Assembly: GCF_025699295.1 (NCBI RefSeq)
Contig: NZ_JAILWB010000011.1
Location: 1 to 64,000 of the forward strand
Length of the DNA stretch: 64,000 bases
DNA from: Hydrogenophaga sp.
Lineage (GTDB): Bacteria > Pseudomonadota > Gammaproteobacteria > Burkholderiales > Burkholderiaceae_C
Direction of reading: 5' to 3'
Shown here: piece after piece, positions 38,904-52,298 of the stretch
Layout: every line of letters starts with the position of its first letter
How positions within the stretch are numbered: the stretch's first letter is position 1
The notes under the pieces: generated by a model
The model's database searches: none
Seen by the model: the letters and a program-made list of their open reading frames with translations, nothing else
What the model was told of the DNA's origin: nothing
Program-made: the position numbers and the translations under genes

Positions 38904-40661
38904 ATGACCATCTCGGTCCATGGCCTGGCGGTCTCGCGGGGTATCGCCATCGGGCGAGCGGTGATCGTGGCGTCCAGCCGCGTGGACGTGGCGCACTACT
39001 TTGTGCAGGTCGACCAGATCGAGGCCGAGATCGAGCGCCTGCGCCAGGCGCGCAACGCGGTGGCCGAGGAAATCACGAAGGTGCAGCACAGCCTGCACGA
39101 CCTGGGTCCAAACGATGCGCATCCCGAACTCACCGCGCTGCTGGATGTGCACCTGATGCTGCTGCAGGACGAGCAGCTCACAAGTGGCGTCAAGCACTGG
39201 ATCATTGATCGCCATTACAACGCCGAGTGGGCGCTGACCACGCAGCTGGAGGTGATCGCGCGCCAGTTCGACGAGATGGAAGACCCGTACCTGCGCGAGC
39301 GCAAGGCGGATCTGGAGCAGGTGGTGGAGCGCATGCTGCGCTTCATGCGCGGCGTGGCCTCGCCGGTGGCGGCGGGTGCTGTGGATGCAAGGCATTCGGG
39401 CGACAGCGCAGCCGAGGCCCCCCTGGTACTCATCGCACACGACCTCTCACCGGCCGACATGCTGCAGTTCAAGCAGAGCGTGTTCGCCGGCTTCGTCACC
39501 GATGTGGGCGGCAAGACCAGCCATACTGCGATCGTGGCGCGCAGCATGGACATCCCCGCAGTGGTCGGTGCGCGCTCGGCCAGCCACCTCATCAAGCAGG
39601 ACGACTGGGTCATCATCGATGGCGACGCGGGCGTGGTGCTGGTCGACCCTTCCCCGATCCTGCTGGCCGAGTACGGGTTCAAGCAGCGCCAGGGCGAGGT
39701 CGAGCGTGAGCGGCTCTCGCGGCTGAGGAACACGCCCGCGGTCACGCTCGACGGGCAGAAGATCGAACTGCTGGCCAACATCGAGCAGCCCGAGGACACC
39801 GCCGCCGCGCTCAAGGCCGGGGCCGTGGGCGTGGGCCTGTTCCGCAGCGAATTTCTCTTCATGGGGCGCAGTGGCAACCTGCCCGATGAGGACGAGCAGT
39901 ACCAGGCCTATTGCCGTGCAGTGGAGGGCATGCAGGGTCTGCCGGTGACCATCCGCACGGTGGACGTGGGGGCCGACAAACCGCTGGAGCGTGGGGTCTC
40001 GCGCGCTGGCGAAGACCACCTCAACCCCGCGCTGGGCCTGCGCGCCATCCGCTGGAGCCTGGCCGAGCCTGCCATGTTCCTGGCGCAGTTGCGCGCCATC
40101 CTGCGCGCGGCAGCACACGGGCCGGTCAACCTGCTCATTCCCATGCTGGCCCATGCCAGCGAGATCCGGCAGACGCTGGCCCTGGTGAACCGCACCCGGG
40201 AGCAACTGGACAACAGTGGCACGCCGTACGGGCGCGTGAAACTGGGCGCGATGATCGAAGTGCCGGCGGCGGCGCTGACGATTCCGCTGTTCCTGCGGCA
40301 TTTTGATTTCCTCTCCATCGGCACCAACGACCTGATCCAGTACACGCTGGCGATCGACCGCGCGGATGAGGCGGTTTCGCATCTGTACGACCCGGTGCAC
40401 CCGGCGGTGCTGCACCTGCTGGCCAGCACCATCGCGCAGTGCAACGCGCAGGGCAAGGGCGTGAGCGTGTGCGGCGAAATGGCGGGCGACGTGAGCCTGA
40501 CTCGCCTGCTGCTCGGCCTGGGGTTGCGCAGTTTTTCCATGCACCCGTCGCAGATCCTGGCGGTCAAGCAGCAGATTCTGCGCTGCGACACCACGCGTCT
40601 TCAGACTTGGGCGCAGAGCGTGCTCGCCGCGGAGGATCCGGCCGCACTGATGACGGACTGA
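38904..40661 (+). CDS. ptsI: PTS enzyme I (PEP-protein phosphotransferase)
   Basis: 585 residues. The PEP-phosphorylated His207 lies in GGKTSHTAIVARS; the substrate barrel has LFRSEFLFMGR and the catalytic Cys in VSVCGEMAGD. It passes phosphate to HPr and then EIIA. The start at 38904 removes 16 upstream codons overlapping ptsH. Converges on the EamA gene with a three-base gap. Confidence 0.96.
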   Translation: MTISVHGLAVSRGIAIGRAVIVASSRVDVAHYFVQVDQIEAEIERLRQARNAVAEEITKVQHSLHDLGPNDAHPELTALLDVHLMLLQDEQLTSGVKHWIIDRHYNAEWALTTQLEVIARQFDEMEDPYLRERKADLEQVVERMLRFMRGVASPVAAGAVDARHSGDSAAEAPLVLIAHDLSPADMLQFKQSVFAGFVTDVGGKTSHTAIVARSMDIPAVVGARSASHLIKQDDWVIIDGDAGVVLVDPSPILLAEYGFKQRQGEVERERLSRLRNTPAVTLDGQKIELLANIEQPEDTAAALKAGAVGVGLFRSEFLFMGRSGNLPDEDEQYQAYCRAVEGMQGLPVTIRTVDVGADKPLERGVSRAGEDHLNPALGLRAIRWSLAEPAMFLAQLRAILRAAAHGPVNLLIPMLAHASEIRQTLALVNRTREQLDNSGTPYGRVKLGAMIEVPAAALTIPLFLRHFDFLSIGTNDLIQYTLAIDRADEAVSHLYDPVHPAVLHLLASTIAQCNAQGKGVSVCGEMAGDVSLTRLLLGLGLRSFSMHPSQILAVKQQILRCDTTRLQTWAQSVLAAEDPAALMTD

Positions 40662-40664
40662 AGC

Positions 40665-41507
40665 TCAGCGTGGCCTGCGCGTGGCCATCACGGCCGCGCC
40701 CACGATCATGAGCGCCGCCAGGCCCACCGCGAGGCTGGGGCGTTCGCCTCGCACCAGCAGCAGCGTCAGGGTGGACAACAGGGGCGTGAGAAAGCTCAGC
40801 ACGCCGATCTGCCGAGCGTCGCCGCGCTTGAGCGCCGCGTCCCACAGGAAAAAGGCACCGCCCAGTGGCCCCAGGCCCAGCACGGCGATCAGCAGCAGGT
40901 CGCGCATGGACAGACTCACCGAAGGCTCCAGTCCGGCGTGACACAGCAGCGAGAGCAGGCCCGAGGCCAGCGCGAAGCTGCCGATGGCGGCGGTGGGGAA
41001 GGCGCGCACCCGTTTCGTCAGCAACGAATAGCTGGCCCAGATGAATGCCGAGGCCAGCGCTGGCAGATAACCCCAGGCCCAGCGCGCCTCACCGGTGTCG
41101 ACGGCGCCAGCGAGGATGGCCAGCGCCGCACCCGCGAAACCGATCAGGGCTGCGAGCACATGGCGCAGGGTGAGCGACACGCCGGGCAGGAACAGCGGCG
41201 CCATCACCACGATGCCCAGCGGCCAGAGGTAGTTCACCAGGTTGGCCTGCACCGGCGGTGCATGTCGCAGCGCGATGAACAGCAGGAAGTGGAAGCCGAA
41301 CAGCCCGTAGATGCCCAGCGCGAGCGTGGACAGCGGCACGCGCCATGGGCGCAGGTCGAAACGGGAGAGCGGCAATGCGATCAGGCTACCCACCAGCAGC
41401 GACAGGCCGGTCAGCAGGAACGGCGGTACGTGCGACAGAGCCACCCCCAGGGCGGCGAGGGATGCCCACAGCGCGATCGCGCCCAGGGCCAGCAGGTTGG
41501 CGTTCAT
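40665..41507 (-). CDS. EamA/DMT family transporter
   Basis: 280 residues from the ATG at 41507, ten predicted membrane helices in two EamA repeats (LLALGAIALWASLAALG and LPALASAFIWASYSLLTKR begin each half). Drug/metabolite exporter group; substrate unknown. It follows the AraC regulator by 64 bases, which may control it. Confidence 0.88.
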   Translation of the reverse strand: MNANLLALGAIALWASLAALGVALSHVPPFLLTGLSLLVGSLIALPLSRFDLRPWRVPLSTLALGIYGLFGFHFLLFIALRHAPPVQANLVNYLWPLGIVVMAPLFLPGVSLTLRHVLAALIGFAGAALAILAGAVDTGEARWAWGYLPALASAFIWASYSLLTKRVRAFPTAAIGSFALASGLLSLLCHAGLEPSVSLSMRDLLLIAVLGLGPLGGAFFLWDAALKRGDARQIGVLSFLTPLLSTLTLLLVRGERPSLAVGLAALMIVGAAVMATRRPR

Positions 41508-41571
41508 GAGGCGCGAGGTTAGCGCGGCGTGGCTGCGCGCGGCGCGGGTCTGTCGTCGCGCAACGGGCGTT

Positions 41572-42267
41572 TCAGCCCGCCGCAAGGCGCCGCAGCGCGG
41601 CGGTCAGGGCAGACGGCGAGCGGTAGCCGCTGCGGCGGGCAACCTCCGCCACGCTCAAGCCTTGCGCGCGAAGGGCGCGGGCCTGCGCCAGGCGCAGGTC
41701 GCGCAGCCATTGCTGGGTGCTTTGCCCTTGTTCGTCCCGGCAGCGCGCGGCCAGTTGCGAGGCGCTCAGGTGCGCGCGGTCGGCCAGATCGGTGACCGTG
41801 GTGGACGGCCCGTGGTCGAGCGCCCACCGCGCCAGGGCATCCCAGTCCACGGCGCGGCGGGGACGGTGCTGGATGGAGGCGGTGGAAGGCGGAGCCGACC
41901 AGGCTTCGAGCAGCAAGCCGGGGCCCAGGTGCTGCGCGCGCGGCAGGCCTGCGGCGCAGGCCTGCGCCAGGTAGCGCGCCAGAGCGAGGGTGGCCGGCCG
42001 GGGTCTGCATGGCGCCACGCGGACCCAGTCATCGGCATGGCTGTCGAGCACCAGGCAGCGGGCGCCGGCGCGGGCCTCGAAGTCATGCCGCTCGCCTGGG
42101 GGCACCACGCAGCCGTCCCCGGTTGCGATGCGCTGCCCACGCCCGGCCACTTCGAGCTCAAGCACTCCGTCGAGGCCGACCAGGATCTGGAAATGATGGT
42201 GGTCGTGGCTGCCGTGCGAGGCGCCGTAGTCGCGCACGCTCAGGTGGTCGCGCGCGCCCCTGGTCAT
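41572..42267 (-). CDS. AraC family transcriptional regulator
   Basis: 231 residues from the ATG at 42267. N-terminal cupin-like sensor (HDHHHFQILVGLDGVLELEV, PPGERHDFEA) and C-terminal double helix-turn-helix (LADRAHLSASQLAARCRDEQ and SVAEVARRSGYRSPSALTAAL). Begins one base after the lipA stop. Most likely target is the downstream EamA exporter (inference). Confidence 0.88.
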   Translation of the reverse strand: MTRGARDHLSVRDYGASHGSHDHHHFQILVGLDGVLELEVAGRGQRIATGDGCVVPPGERHDFEARAGARCLVLDSHADDWVRVAPCRPRPATLALARYLAQACAAGLPRAQHLGPGLLLEAWSAPPSTASIQHRPRRAVDWDALARWALDHGPSTTVTDLADRAHLSASQLAARCRDEQGQSTQQWLRDLRLAQARALRAQGLSVAEVARRSGYRSPSALTAALRRLAAG

Positions 42268-42268
42268 G

Positions 42269-43285
42269 TCACTTCGCCAGTGCCTCCAGCACGCCATGCG
42301 CCTGCTGGTCAGCGTGGTAGCTGCTGCGCACCATGGCGCCCACGGCGGCGTGCGTGAAGCCCATCCTGTAGGCCTCGGCCTCGAACATCCTGAAGGTGTC
42401 GGGGTGCACGTAGCGGCGCACAGGCAGGTGGTGGCCACTGGGGGCGAGGTACTGGCCGATGGTGAGCATGTCGATGCCGTGCGCGCGCATGTCGCGCATC
42501 ACCGCCAGGATCTCTTCGTCGGTCTCGCCCAGGCCCACCATCAGGCCGCTCTTGGTCGGCACCTGCGGGAACAACGCCTTGAACTTCTTCAGCAGGTTCA
42601 GGCTGAACTGGTAGTCCGAACCCGGACGTGCTTCCCTGTACAGGCGTGGCACGGTCTCGAGGTTGTGGTTCATCACGTCCGGTGGCGCGGCCTTGAGGAT
42701 CTCGAGCGCGCGGTCGTCGCGGCCGCGGAAGTCGGGCACCAGCACCTCGATCTGCGTTTGTGGCGAGAGGGCGCGGGTTTTCTCGATGCAGGCGACGAAG
42801 TGGCCGGCACCGCCGTCACGCAGGTCGTCGCGGTCCACGCTGGTGATCACCACGTACTTGAGCTTGAGCTGGGCGATCGTCCTGGCGAGGTTGTCGGGCT
42901 CGTCCACGTCCAGCGGGTCGGGGCGGCCGTGGCCGACGTCGCAGAACGGGCAGCGCCGTGTGCACTTGTCGCCCATGATCATGAAGGTCGCCGTGCCCTT
43001 GCCGAAGCATTCGCCGATGTTGGGGCAACTGGCTTCCTCGCACACCGTCACCAGCTTGTTGGTGCGCAGGATGTCCTTGATCTCGTAGAAGCGCGTGCTC
43101 GGGCTGCCGGCCTTGACGCGGATCCACTCGGGCTTCTTGAGCACCTCGGCCGGCACAACCTTGATGGGGATGCGTGCCGTCTTGGCCTGGCTCTTCTGTT
43201 TGGCGGTCGCGTCGTAGCTCGCGGCGGGCTGTGCGTCGCGAACGGTGCTGCTCGAAGTGCCAGTGGGAGTGTCGGGGCGGGTCAT
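42269..43285 (-). CDS. lipA: lipoyl synthase
   Basis: Radical-SAM enzyme of 338 residues inserting sulphur into octanoyl groups on lipoyl domains. Auxiliary cluster cysteines lie in [12 protein letters not shown]; the radical-SAM CxxxCxxC is CTRRCPFC. Downstream of lipB in the classic order ybeD-lipB-lipA. Confidence 0.97.
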   Translation of the reverse strand: MTRPDTPTGTSSSTVRDAQPAASYDATAKQKSQAKTARIPIKVVPAEVLKKPEWIRVKAGSPSTRFYEIKDILRTNKLVTVCEEASCPNIGECFGKGTATFMIMGDKCTRRCPFCDVGHGRPDPLDVDEPDNLARTIAQLKLKYVVITSVDRDDLRDGGAGHFVACIEKTRALSPQTQIEVLVPDFRGRDDRALEILKAAPPDVMNHNLETVPRLYREARPGSDYQFSLNLLKKFKALFPQVPTKSGLMVGLGETDEEILAVMRDMRAHGIDMLTIGQYLAPSGHHLPVRRYVHPDTFRMFEAEAYRMGFTHAAVGAMVRSSYHADQQAHGVLEALAK

Positions 43286-43313
43286 GGCGTGGGCGCGAGG
43301 GGCGCGTGTTGGG

Positions 43314-44006
43314 TCAGGGGGAGAGGGTGATCGCCAGCTTCTGGCTCAGGACCTGTGCCGCTTCATCCCATGAAACAGCAACCCCGATTGTAGAAAGATC
43401 GACGGTTTGCAGGCCGGCATAGCCGCAGGGGTTGATGCGCTGGAAGGGTTGCAGGTCCATGGCCACGTTGAGCGCCACGCCATGGTAGGTGCAATGGCGG
43501 CTCACCTTGATGCCGAGTGCGGCGATCTTGCCCAGGCCGGCGAAATCGGGCGGCGGCATTGGCACGCCAGGGCTTTTTTTCTGCGGGCGCTGTGGCAGCA
43601 GGGCATGGCTGCCGGGGTCGTTCAGTCGTACATAGATGCCCGGCGCGCCCCCCACCCGGTGCCCGGTTACACCGAAGTCACCCAGGGTGCGAATCACCGC
43701 CTCCTCGACGCGGTAGACGTACTCCTTGACGAAGTAGCCTGCGCGCTGGAGATCGACCAGCGGGTACGCCACCACCTGGCCGGGGCCGTGGTAGGTCACC
43801 TGGCCGCCACGGTTGGTGGGCACCACCGGGATCTCGCCAGGGGCGAGCAGGTGATCCTCGCGACCGGCCAGGCCTTGTGTGAACACGGGCGGGTGTTCGC
43901 AGATCCAGAGTTCGTCGGGTGTATCGGCTTTGCGTTGCGCCGTGAAGTCCTGCATGGCCTCGCAGGTGGGGGCAAAGGCCACCCGGCCGAGGGGTCGTAT
44001 GTTCAC
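43314..44006 (-). CDS. lipB: octanoyl-[ACP]:protein N-octanoyltransferase
   Basis: 230 residues from a GTG start at 44006 that overlaps the ybeD stop. Family features: [18 protein letters not shown], the catalytic Lys in [12 protein letters not shown] and the catalytic Cys in RINPCGYAG. Transfers octanoate from ACP to lipoyl domains of dehydrogenase complexes, such as the E1 partner complex encoded in this window. Confidence 0.95.
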   Translation of the reverse strand: MNIRPLGRVAFAPTCEAMQDFTAQRKADTPDELWICEHPPVFTQGLAGREDHLLAPGEIPVVPTNRGGQVTYHGPGQVVAYPLVDLQRAGYFVKEYVYRVEEAVIRTLGDFGVTGHRVGGAPGIYVRLNDPGSHALLPQRPQKKSPGVPMPPPDFAGLGKIAALGIKVSRHCTYHGVALNVAMDLQPFQRINPCGYAGLQTVDLSTIGVAVSWDEAAQVLSQKLAITLSP

Positions 44007-44287
44007 AGCACGATCTTGACCATGGGGTGGGTGGTCAGGGTGCGATAGAGCTCGTCGAGCTGCTCGCGGCTGGTCACGTGCACGGTGAGCGTCAGGCCCA
44101 TGTAGTTGCCGGCTTTGCTGGGGCGCAACTCGACCGTGGTGGCGTCGAAGGCGGGGTCGAAGGCACGCGCGACGTGTGTCATGGCGGTCACGAAGCCGTC
44201 CACATTGGCCCCCATCACCTTGATGGGAAAGTCGCACGGGTAGGTGATGAGCGACTGCTCGGGAGGAATTTCTGGGGGCAGATCCAT
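44003..44287 (-). CDS. ybeD: YbeD family protein (DUF493)
   Basis: 94 residues from the ATG at 44287. The small ferredoxin-like fold is recognised by [15 protein letters not shown] and [25 protein letters not shown]. Regulatory ACT-like role proposed in E. coli. Located between dat and lipB as in other betaproteobacteria; overlaps lipB. Confidence 0.92.
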   Translation of the reverse strand: MDLPPEIPPEQSLITYPCDFPIKVMGANVDGFVTAMTHVARAFDPAFDATTVELRPSKAGNYMGLTLTVHVTSREQLDELYRTLTTHPMVKIVL

Positions 44288-44303
44288 GGTCGGAACTTCG
44301 GGC

Positions 44304-45215
44304 TCAGATCGACTGCGTGGCCACGGCCTGCTGATACCCGGCGTAGAGCCGCGCGTACACCGGGCCGGGTCGGCCGCGTTGCGCGCCATGCCCCACCGGG
44401 GTCCCGTCCAGCGTGGTGATGGGCAGCACTTCCTTGGTGGCCGAGGAGAGCAGCAGTTCATCGGCGGCCAGCACCTCGGCGCGCGAGATGCGGCGCAGCT
44501 CGAAGCGCAGGCCTTGTTCGCGGCAGATATCCTCGATCAGGCCGAAGCGGATGCCTTCGAGCACCAGGTGGTCCTTGGGTGGGCCCAGCACGGCACCGTC
44601 CTTGACCATCCACACATTGCTCGCCGCCGCCTCGCTCAGGAAACCGTTGCGGAACATCACGGTCTCGGTCGCGCCGGCGTCGGCACTGATCTGGCGCGAG
44701 AACACCGCGCCGAGCAGGCTGGTGCTCTTGATGTGGGCCTTTTGCCAGCGGAAGTCGTCGGCGGTGACGCATGCCACACCGCGTTCGCGTTGGGCGTCTG
44801 TGGCCAGCTTCATTTCGCCGGCCATCACAAACACTGTCGGCGCAAGGTCGGGCGGCATGACGTGGTCGCGCATGGCAACGCCGCGTGTGACCTGTATATA
44901 GATCAGCTGGTGGGCAAAGCCCTTGGTTTCCTGCAGGGAGGCGACCAGCCGGCGCGCGATGGCCAGCCAGCCCTCGCGGGCCATCGGATTCCTGATGCGC
45001 AACTCCGCCAGCGAGCGGTCCAGCCGTGCCATGTGCTGCTCGAACCGGAACAGCTTGCCGCCATAGGCAGGCAGCACCTCGTAGACACCGTCTCCAAAGA
45101 TGAAGCCGCGGTCCAGCACGCTCACCTTGGCGTCGCGCAGGGGCGCGTACTCGCCATTGAGGTAACACAGCGTGTCGGGAAGAAGAGGGGGGGTGCCCTG
45201 TGTGGCAGTTGACAT
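44304..45215 (-). CDS. dat: D-amino acid aminotransferase (PLP class IV)
   Basis: 303 residues; PLP Lys163 in HIKSTSLLG, GVYEVLPAY and RGFIFGDGVYE near the start, and SEAAASNVW in the middle are class IV transaminase hallmarks. D-alanine/2-oxoacid exchange is the likely role, given the betaproteobacterial dat-ybeD-lipB-lipA order; branched-chain aminotransferase is the alternative. Confidence 0.9.
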   Translation of the reverse strand: MSTATQGTPPLLPDTLCYLNGEYAPLRDAKVSVLDRGFIFGDGVYEVLPAYGGKLFRFEQHMARLDRSLAELRIRNPMAREGWLAIARRLVASLQETKGFAHQLIYIQVTRGVAMRDHVMPPDLAPTVFVMAGEMKLATDAQRERGVACVTADDFRWQKAHIKSTSLLGAVFSRQISADAGATETVMFRNGFLSEAAASNVWMVKDGAVLGPPKDHLVLEGIRFGLIEDICREQGLRFELRRISRAEVLAADELLLSSATKEVLPITTLDGTPVGHGAQRGRPGPVYARLYAGYQQAVATQSI

Positions 45216-45266
45216 GGTGGGATTATCGGCCGCGCAGAACGCTGCCGTCGTATCCGCCAGCTTGCC

Positions 45267-45297
45267 TTGACGAACGCATGGGGTTTCTACGTATAAT
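45267..45297 (+). promoter_or_regulatory. probable promoter of the atp operon
   Basis: TTGACG and TATAAT separated by 19 bases, a little longer than optimal, about 50 bases upstream of atpI. The -10 is a perfect hexamer. Confidence 0.55.
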
Positions 45298-45346
45298 CAA
45301 CGGCTGTGCCGAAATGCATGTGTCCGTAACCCATCTGTCATTTGCC

Positions 45347-45853
45347 ATGTCGACAATGCCCCCGGTGACGTCGAAGGCGTCCGCCCCAGGCAACTGGGAA
45401 GATGGGGAGAAAGACCCCGAATTCAAGCCCCTGGGCCGCGAAGAAGCGGCTCGGTGGCGTGCCGCCCAGCCCGGGTTGTCGGCCTGGCGGATCGTGATGG
45501 TGCAGTTGCTGGTCGGGTTGGTCGCGGGCGTTTTGGGGTGGTTGATCACCCAGCGCGTTTCGGTGGGCCTGTCTGTCTTGTACGGCGCAGCATCGGTGGT
45601 GGTCCCAACGGCGCTGATGGCCTGGGGCGTGACGTCGAGTGCCCTGTCCCGCAAGGCGTCGGGGCATGTGATCTCGGCGTTCATGAGTTTCGTGTTGTGG
45701 GAGGGGGTCAAGATTCTGCTGTCGGTGGCCATGTTGTGGTCCGCGCCCAGAGTCGTCCCTGACCTGAACTGGCTGGCCTTGCTGGCGGGGCTGGTGGTGG
45801 TGATCAAGGTGTACTGGTTTGGATTCTGGATCCAGGCCCGTCGTGCAAACTGA
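45347..45853 (+). CDS. atpI: ATP synthase subunit I
   Basis: 168 residues from ATG 45347 (an ATG at 45314 also fits and no good ribosome binding site decides between them). About 60 hydrophilic residues precede four membrane helices (VMVQLLVGLVAGVLGWL onward). AtpI assists assembly of the c-ring. First gene of the atp operon, 24 bases before atpB. Confidence 0.88.
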   Translation: MSTMPPVTSKASAPGNWEDGEKDPEFKPLGREEAARWRAAQPGLSAWRIVMVQLLVGLVAGVLGWLITQRVSVGLSVLYGAASVVVPTALMAWGVTSSALSRKASGHVISAFMSFVLWEGVKILLSVAMLWSAPRVVPDLNWLALLAGLVVVIKVYWFGFWIQARRAN

Positions 45854-45877
45854 AACGGTTGATGGAATCAAACAAAC

Positions 45878-46747
45878 ATGGCTGCTGAAGGACAAGCACT
45901 GACCCCGGGTGAATACATCCGGCACCACCTGGTTCACCTGACGAACAAGAAGCAGGAGTCGATCGTCGACTTCTCCGTGATCAACATCGACTCGATGGTG
46001 GTCAACATCGTCATGGGGGCGCTGGTCTGCTTCGTGCTCTGGCTGGCGGCACGCAAGGCCACGTCCGGTACGCCGGGGCGCTTCCAGGCGGCGGTGGAAA
46101 TCCTGGTCGAAATGGTCGACAGCCAGGCCAAGTCGGTGATCCACAACGCGCACAGCCGCAAGCTGATCGCGCCCCTGGCGCTGACGGTGTTCTGCTGGAT
46201 CTTCATGCTGAACTTCATGGACCTGTTGCCGGTGGATGCGCTTCCTGCCATCTGGCACGCCGCTGGTCCCGCCATGGGCTACCCCGACTACCTGCGTGTC
46301 GTGCCGACGGCAGACCTGTCCACGACGCTGGGCCTGTCGATCTCCGTGTTCCTGCTCTGCCTGTACTACAACGTCAAGATCAAGGGTCTGGGCGGCTGGG
46401 CGCACGAGTTGGTGAGCGCGCCTTTCGGTACCAGCAAGAACCCCGTCTTCGCACTGCTGCTGGGCGTGGTGAACTTCGCCATGCAGATGATCGAGTTCGT
46501 CGCCAAGACGGTCTCGCATGGCATGCGGCTGTTCGGCAACATGTTTGCGGGCGAACTCGTGTTCATGCTGATCGCACTGCTGGGTGGTTTTGCCGCGCTG
46601 TCCCTGGGCGGCGGCCTGTTCTTCATCGGGCACATCATCGCGGGCTCGATCTGGGCCATCTTCCACATCCTGATCATCACGCTGCAGGCGTTCATCTTCA
46701 TGATGCTGGCCCTGATCTATTTCGGGCAGGCGCATGACGCTCACTGA
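45878..46747 (+). CDS. atpB: ATP synthase Fo subunit a
   Basis: 289 residues, integral proton-channel subunit. The essential Arg is in the helix GMRLFGNMFAGELVFML. Membrane helices and the C-terminal LALIYFGQAHDAH are typical. Confidence 0.97.
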   Translation: MAAEGQALTPGEYIRHHLVHLTNKKQESIVDFSVINIDSMVVNIVMGALVCFVLWLAARKATSGTPGRFQAAVEILVEMVDSQAKSVIHNAHSRKLIAPLALTVFCWIFMLNFMDLLPVDALPAIWHAAGPAMGYPDYLRVVPTADLSTTLGLSISVFLLCLYYNVKIKGLGGWAHELVSAPFGTSKNPVFALLLGVVNFAMQMIEFVAKTVSHGMRLFGNMFAGELVFMLIALLGGFAALSLGGGLFFIGHIIAGSIWAIFHILIITLQAFIFMMLALIYFGQAHDAH

Positions 46748-46814
46748 CATGCGCTGATCGGCGCATCCGGTTTCTTTCGTTACTTTCCCTCTCTCAACTT
46801 CCGTTTCTTTCTAA

Positions 46815-47072
<258 letters not shown>

Positions 47073-47194
47073 TTGATCTGCTGCCTCGCGCAGCGGCGCC
47101 TGGTGGATCGGCCCAGCCGATTCGCCGCCCGGTTTTCCGCTGATGCCGCAGCAGGTGAGTCCCACCTCTTGTCCCTACACAGAAAGGCGTTGCG

Positions 47195-47665
47195 ATGAAC
47201 ATCAATGCAACCCTCTTCGCGCAGATCGTCGTCTTCGCGATCCTGGTGCTGTTCACGATGAAATTCGTGTGGCCCCCGATCGCCAAGGCACTGGACGAGC
47301 GTGCGTTGAAGATCACCGAAGGCCTGGCTTCCGCCGAGAAGGCCAAGTCCGAACTGGCCGTGGCCAACAAGCGGGTCGAGGAAGAGTTGAGCCAGTCGCG
47401 CAACGAGTCGGCCACCCGTCTGGCCGACGCCGAGCGCCGGGCCCAGGCCGTGATCGAGGAAGCCAAAGCCCGGGCGACCGACGAGGCCGCCAAGATCGTG
47501 GCGGCCGCGCGCCAGGAAGCCGAGCAGCAGGTCATCAAGGCCCGTGAAGGCTTGCGCGAGCAGGTGGCTGCTCTGGCCGTCAAGGGTGCCGAGCAGATCC
47601 TCAAGCGCGAAGTCAACGCCGGCGTTCACGCCGAGCTGCTGAGCCGCCTGAAGACCGAGCTCTGA
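47195..47665 (+). CDS. atpF: ATP synthase Fo subunit b
   Basis: 156 residues: one N-terminal membrane helix ([20 protein letters not shown]) and a long charged helical stalk. It forms the peripheral stator with delta. The 122-base spacer after atpE contains GC-rich stems and may set subunit stoichiometry, as c is made in excess. Confidence 0.96.
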   Translation: MNINATLFAQIVVFAILVLFTMKFVWPPIAKALDERALKITEGLASAEKAKSELAVANKRVEEELSQSRNESATRLADAERRAQAVIEEAKARATDEAAKIVAAARQEAEQQVIKAREGLREQVAALAVKGAEQILKREVNAGVHAELLSRLKTEL

Positions 47666-47707
47666 TACCACCCGACGACGCCAGCGACCGGCACCCAAAG
47701 GACCACC

Positions 47708-48238
47708 ATGGCAGAAATCGCCACCATTGCCCGCCCCTACGCGGAAGCGCTGTTCAAGGCTGTGGGCTCTGATGCGGCCAGTGCCGCAGTCTGGCTCGAC
47801 GAGCTGGCTGTCGTGGCCGCCAACGAGCAGCTGCGCCAGTTCGCCGACAGCCCCAAGACCCAGCCCGAGCAGGTGTTCGCGCTCATGAGCGGGGTGCTCA
47901 AGAACGCGCTGCCCGCCCAGGCCCAGAATTTCCTGCGCACCGTGATCGACAATGGCCGCATTGCGGCCCTGCCCGAGATCGCGGCCCAGTTCCGCGCGTT
48001 GAAGAATGCGCAACTGGGGTCTTTCGACGCGGTGGTCTACAGTGCCTTCGAGGTCGACAGTGCTTCACTGGCCGATCTCTCCGGCGTGCTGGAGAAGCGC
48101 TTTGGTCGCAAGCTCAACCTCCATGTCGAACTGCAGCCTGATCTGATCGGCGGCATCCGCGTGGTGGTGGGAGACGAGGTGCTGGACACTTCGGTCAAAG
48201 CCCGCCTGGAACAAATGAAGATTGCCCTGACGGCCTGA
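47708..48238 (+). CDS. atpH: ATP synthase F1 subunit delta
   Basis: 176 residues, connecting F1 to subunit b. [13 protein letters not shown] at the start and [20 protein letters not shown] near the end are diagnostic. Confidence 0.97.
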   Translation: MAEIATIARPYAEALFKAVGSDAASAAVWLDELAVVAANEQLRQFADSPKTQPEQVFALMSGVLKNALPAQAQNFLRTVIDNGRIAALPEIAAQFRALKNAQLGSFDAVVYSAFEVDSASLADLSGVLEKRFGRKLNLHVELQPDLIGGIRVVVGDEVLDTSVKARLEQMKIALTA

Positions 48239-48292
48239 CGGCCGATTCTCCGGGCGCGCCTGCACACCATTTAACGAAAGAAGGAAAGAGTC

Positions 48293-49849
<1,557 letters not shown>

Positions 49850-49880
49850 ACCGGCCCATTGACCCGATAAAGGAGCAGCA

Positions 49881-50747
49881 ATGGCAGCAGGCAAGGAAAT
49901 ACGCGGCAAGATCAAATCGGTGGAGAACACCAAGAAGATCACCAAAGCCATGGAAATGGTCGCCGCCTCCAAGATGCGCAAGGCGCAGGAGCGCATGCGC
50001 GCGGCCCGCCCGTACGCCGAAAAGGTGCGCCAGATCGCCGGCAACCTGAGCCGGGCGAACCCGGAGTACACCCACCCGTTCATGCAGACCAACGACGCCA
50101 GGACCGCCGGTTTTGTCGTCGTCACGACCGACAAGGGTCTGTGTGGCGGCCTCAACACCAACGTGTTGCGCGCCGTGACCAACCAGCTCAAGGAGCTGCA
50201 GGCCAAGGGGCAGGATGCCCAGGCGGTGGCCATTGGCAACAAAGGTCTGGGCTTCCTCAACCGCATTGGCGCAAAGGTCGTCTCCAGCGTGACGGGCCTG
50301 GGCGACACGCCCCATCTGGAAAAGCTGATCGGCCCCGTCAAGGTGCTGCTCGATGCCTACACCGAGGGCCGTGTCAACGCCGTCTACGTCTGCTACACGA
50401 AGTTCATCAACACGATGAAGCAGGAGTCGGTGATCGAGCAACTGCTGCCGCTCAACGCGGACACGATCCAGGACAATGCCGGTGGTCGCGACTGGGATTA
50501 CATCTACGAACCTGATGCCGCCGCCGTCATTGACGAGTTGCTGCTGCGTTACGTGGAAGCCCAGGTGTACCAGGCAGTGGCCGAGAACATGGCGTCCGAG
50601 CAGTCCGCCCGCATGGTGGCCATGAAGGCCGCAACCGACAACGCTGGCAGCGTCATCGGTGAACTCAAGCTGGTCTACAACAAGACCCGCCAGGCCGCGA
50701 TCACGAAAGAGCTTTCGGAAATCGTCGCCGGTGCCGCAGCGGTCTGA
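49881..50747 (+). CDS. atpG: ATP synthase F1 subunit gamma
   Basis: 288 residues, central rotor shaft. [26 protein letters not shown] at the N-terminal helix and the [19 protein letters not shown]-terminal helix are conserved. Confidence 0.97.
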   Translation: MAAGKEIRGKIKSVENTKKITKAMEMVAASKMRKAQERMRAARPYAEKVRQIAGNLSRANPEYTHPFMQTNDARTAGFVVVTTDKGLCGGLNTNVLRAVTNQLKELQAKGQDAQAVAIGNKGLGFLNRIGAKVVSSVTGLGDTPHLEKLIGPVKVLLDAYTEGRVNAVYVCYTKFINTMKQESVIEQLLPLNADTIQDNAGGRDWDYIYEPDAAAVIDELLLRYVEAQVYQAVAENMASEQSARMVAMKAATDNAGSVIGELKLVYNKTRQAAITKELSEIVAGAAAV

Positions 50748-50779
50748 AGCAGCCGTTCAACAGAATCCAGAGTATTTAA

Positions 50780-52198
<1,419 letters not shown>

Positions 52199-52223
52199 AC
52201 CGAGGTTCAGCGTTCAGCGTAGT

Positions 52224-52280
52224 GCGTTGAGCGGGGATTGAGCAGACGCCCCCGCGCGCTCAACGCTCAGCGCTCAACGC
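52224..52280 (+). repeat. direct and inverted 10-mer repeats in the atpD-atpC spacer
   Basis: CGCTCAACGC occurs twice in direct order (52257-52266, 52271-52280) and once inverted (GCGTTGAGCG, 52224-52233), giving alternative 10-bp hairpins immediately before the atpC ribosome binding site. TTCAGCG also repeats at 52206 and 52213. The spacer is 100 bases long. Confidence 0.7.
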
Positions 52281-52298
52281 CCAACCCAAGGAAATCCC

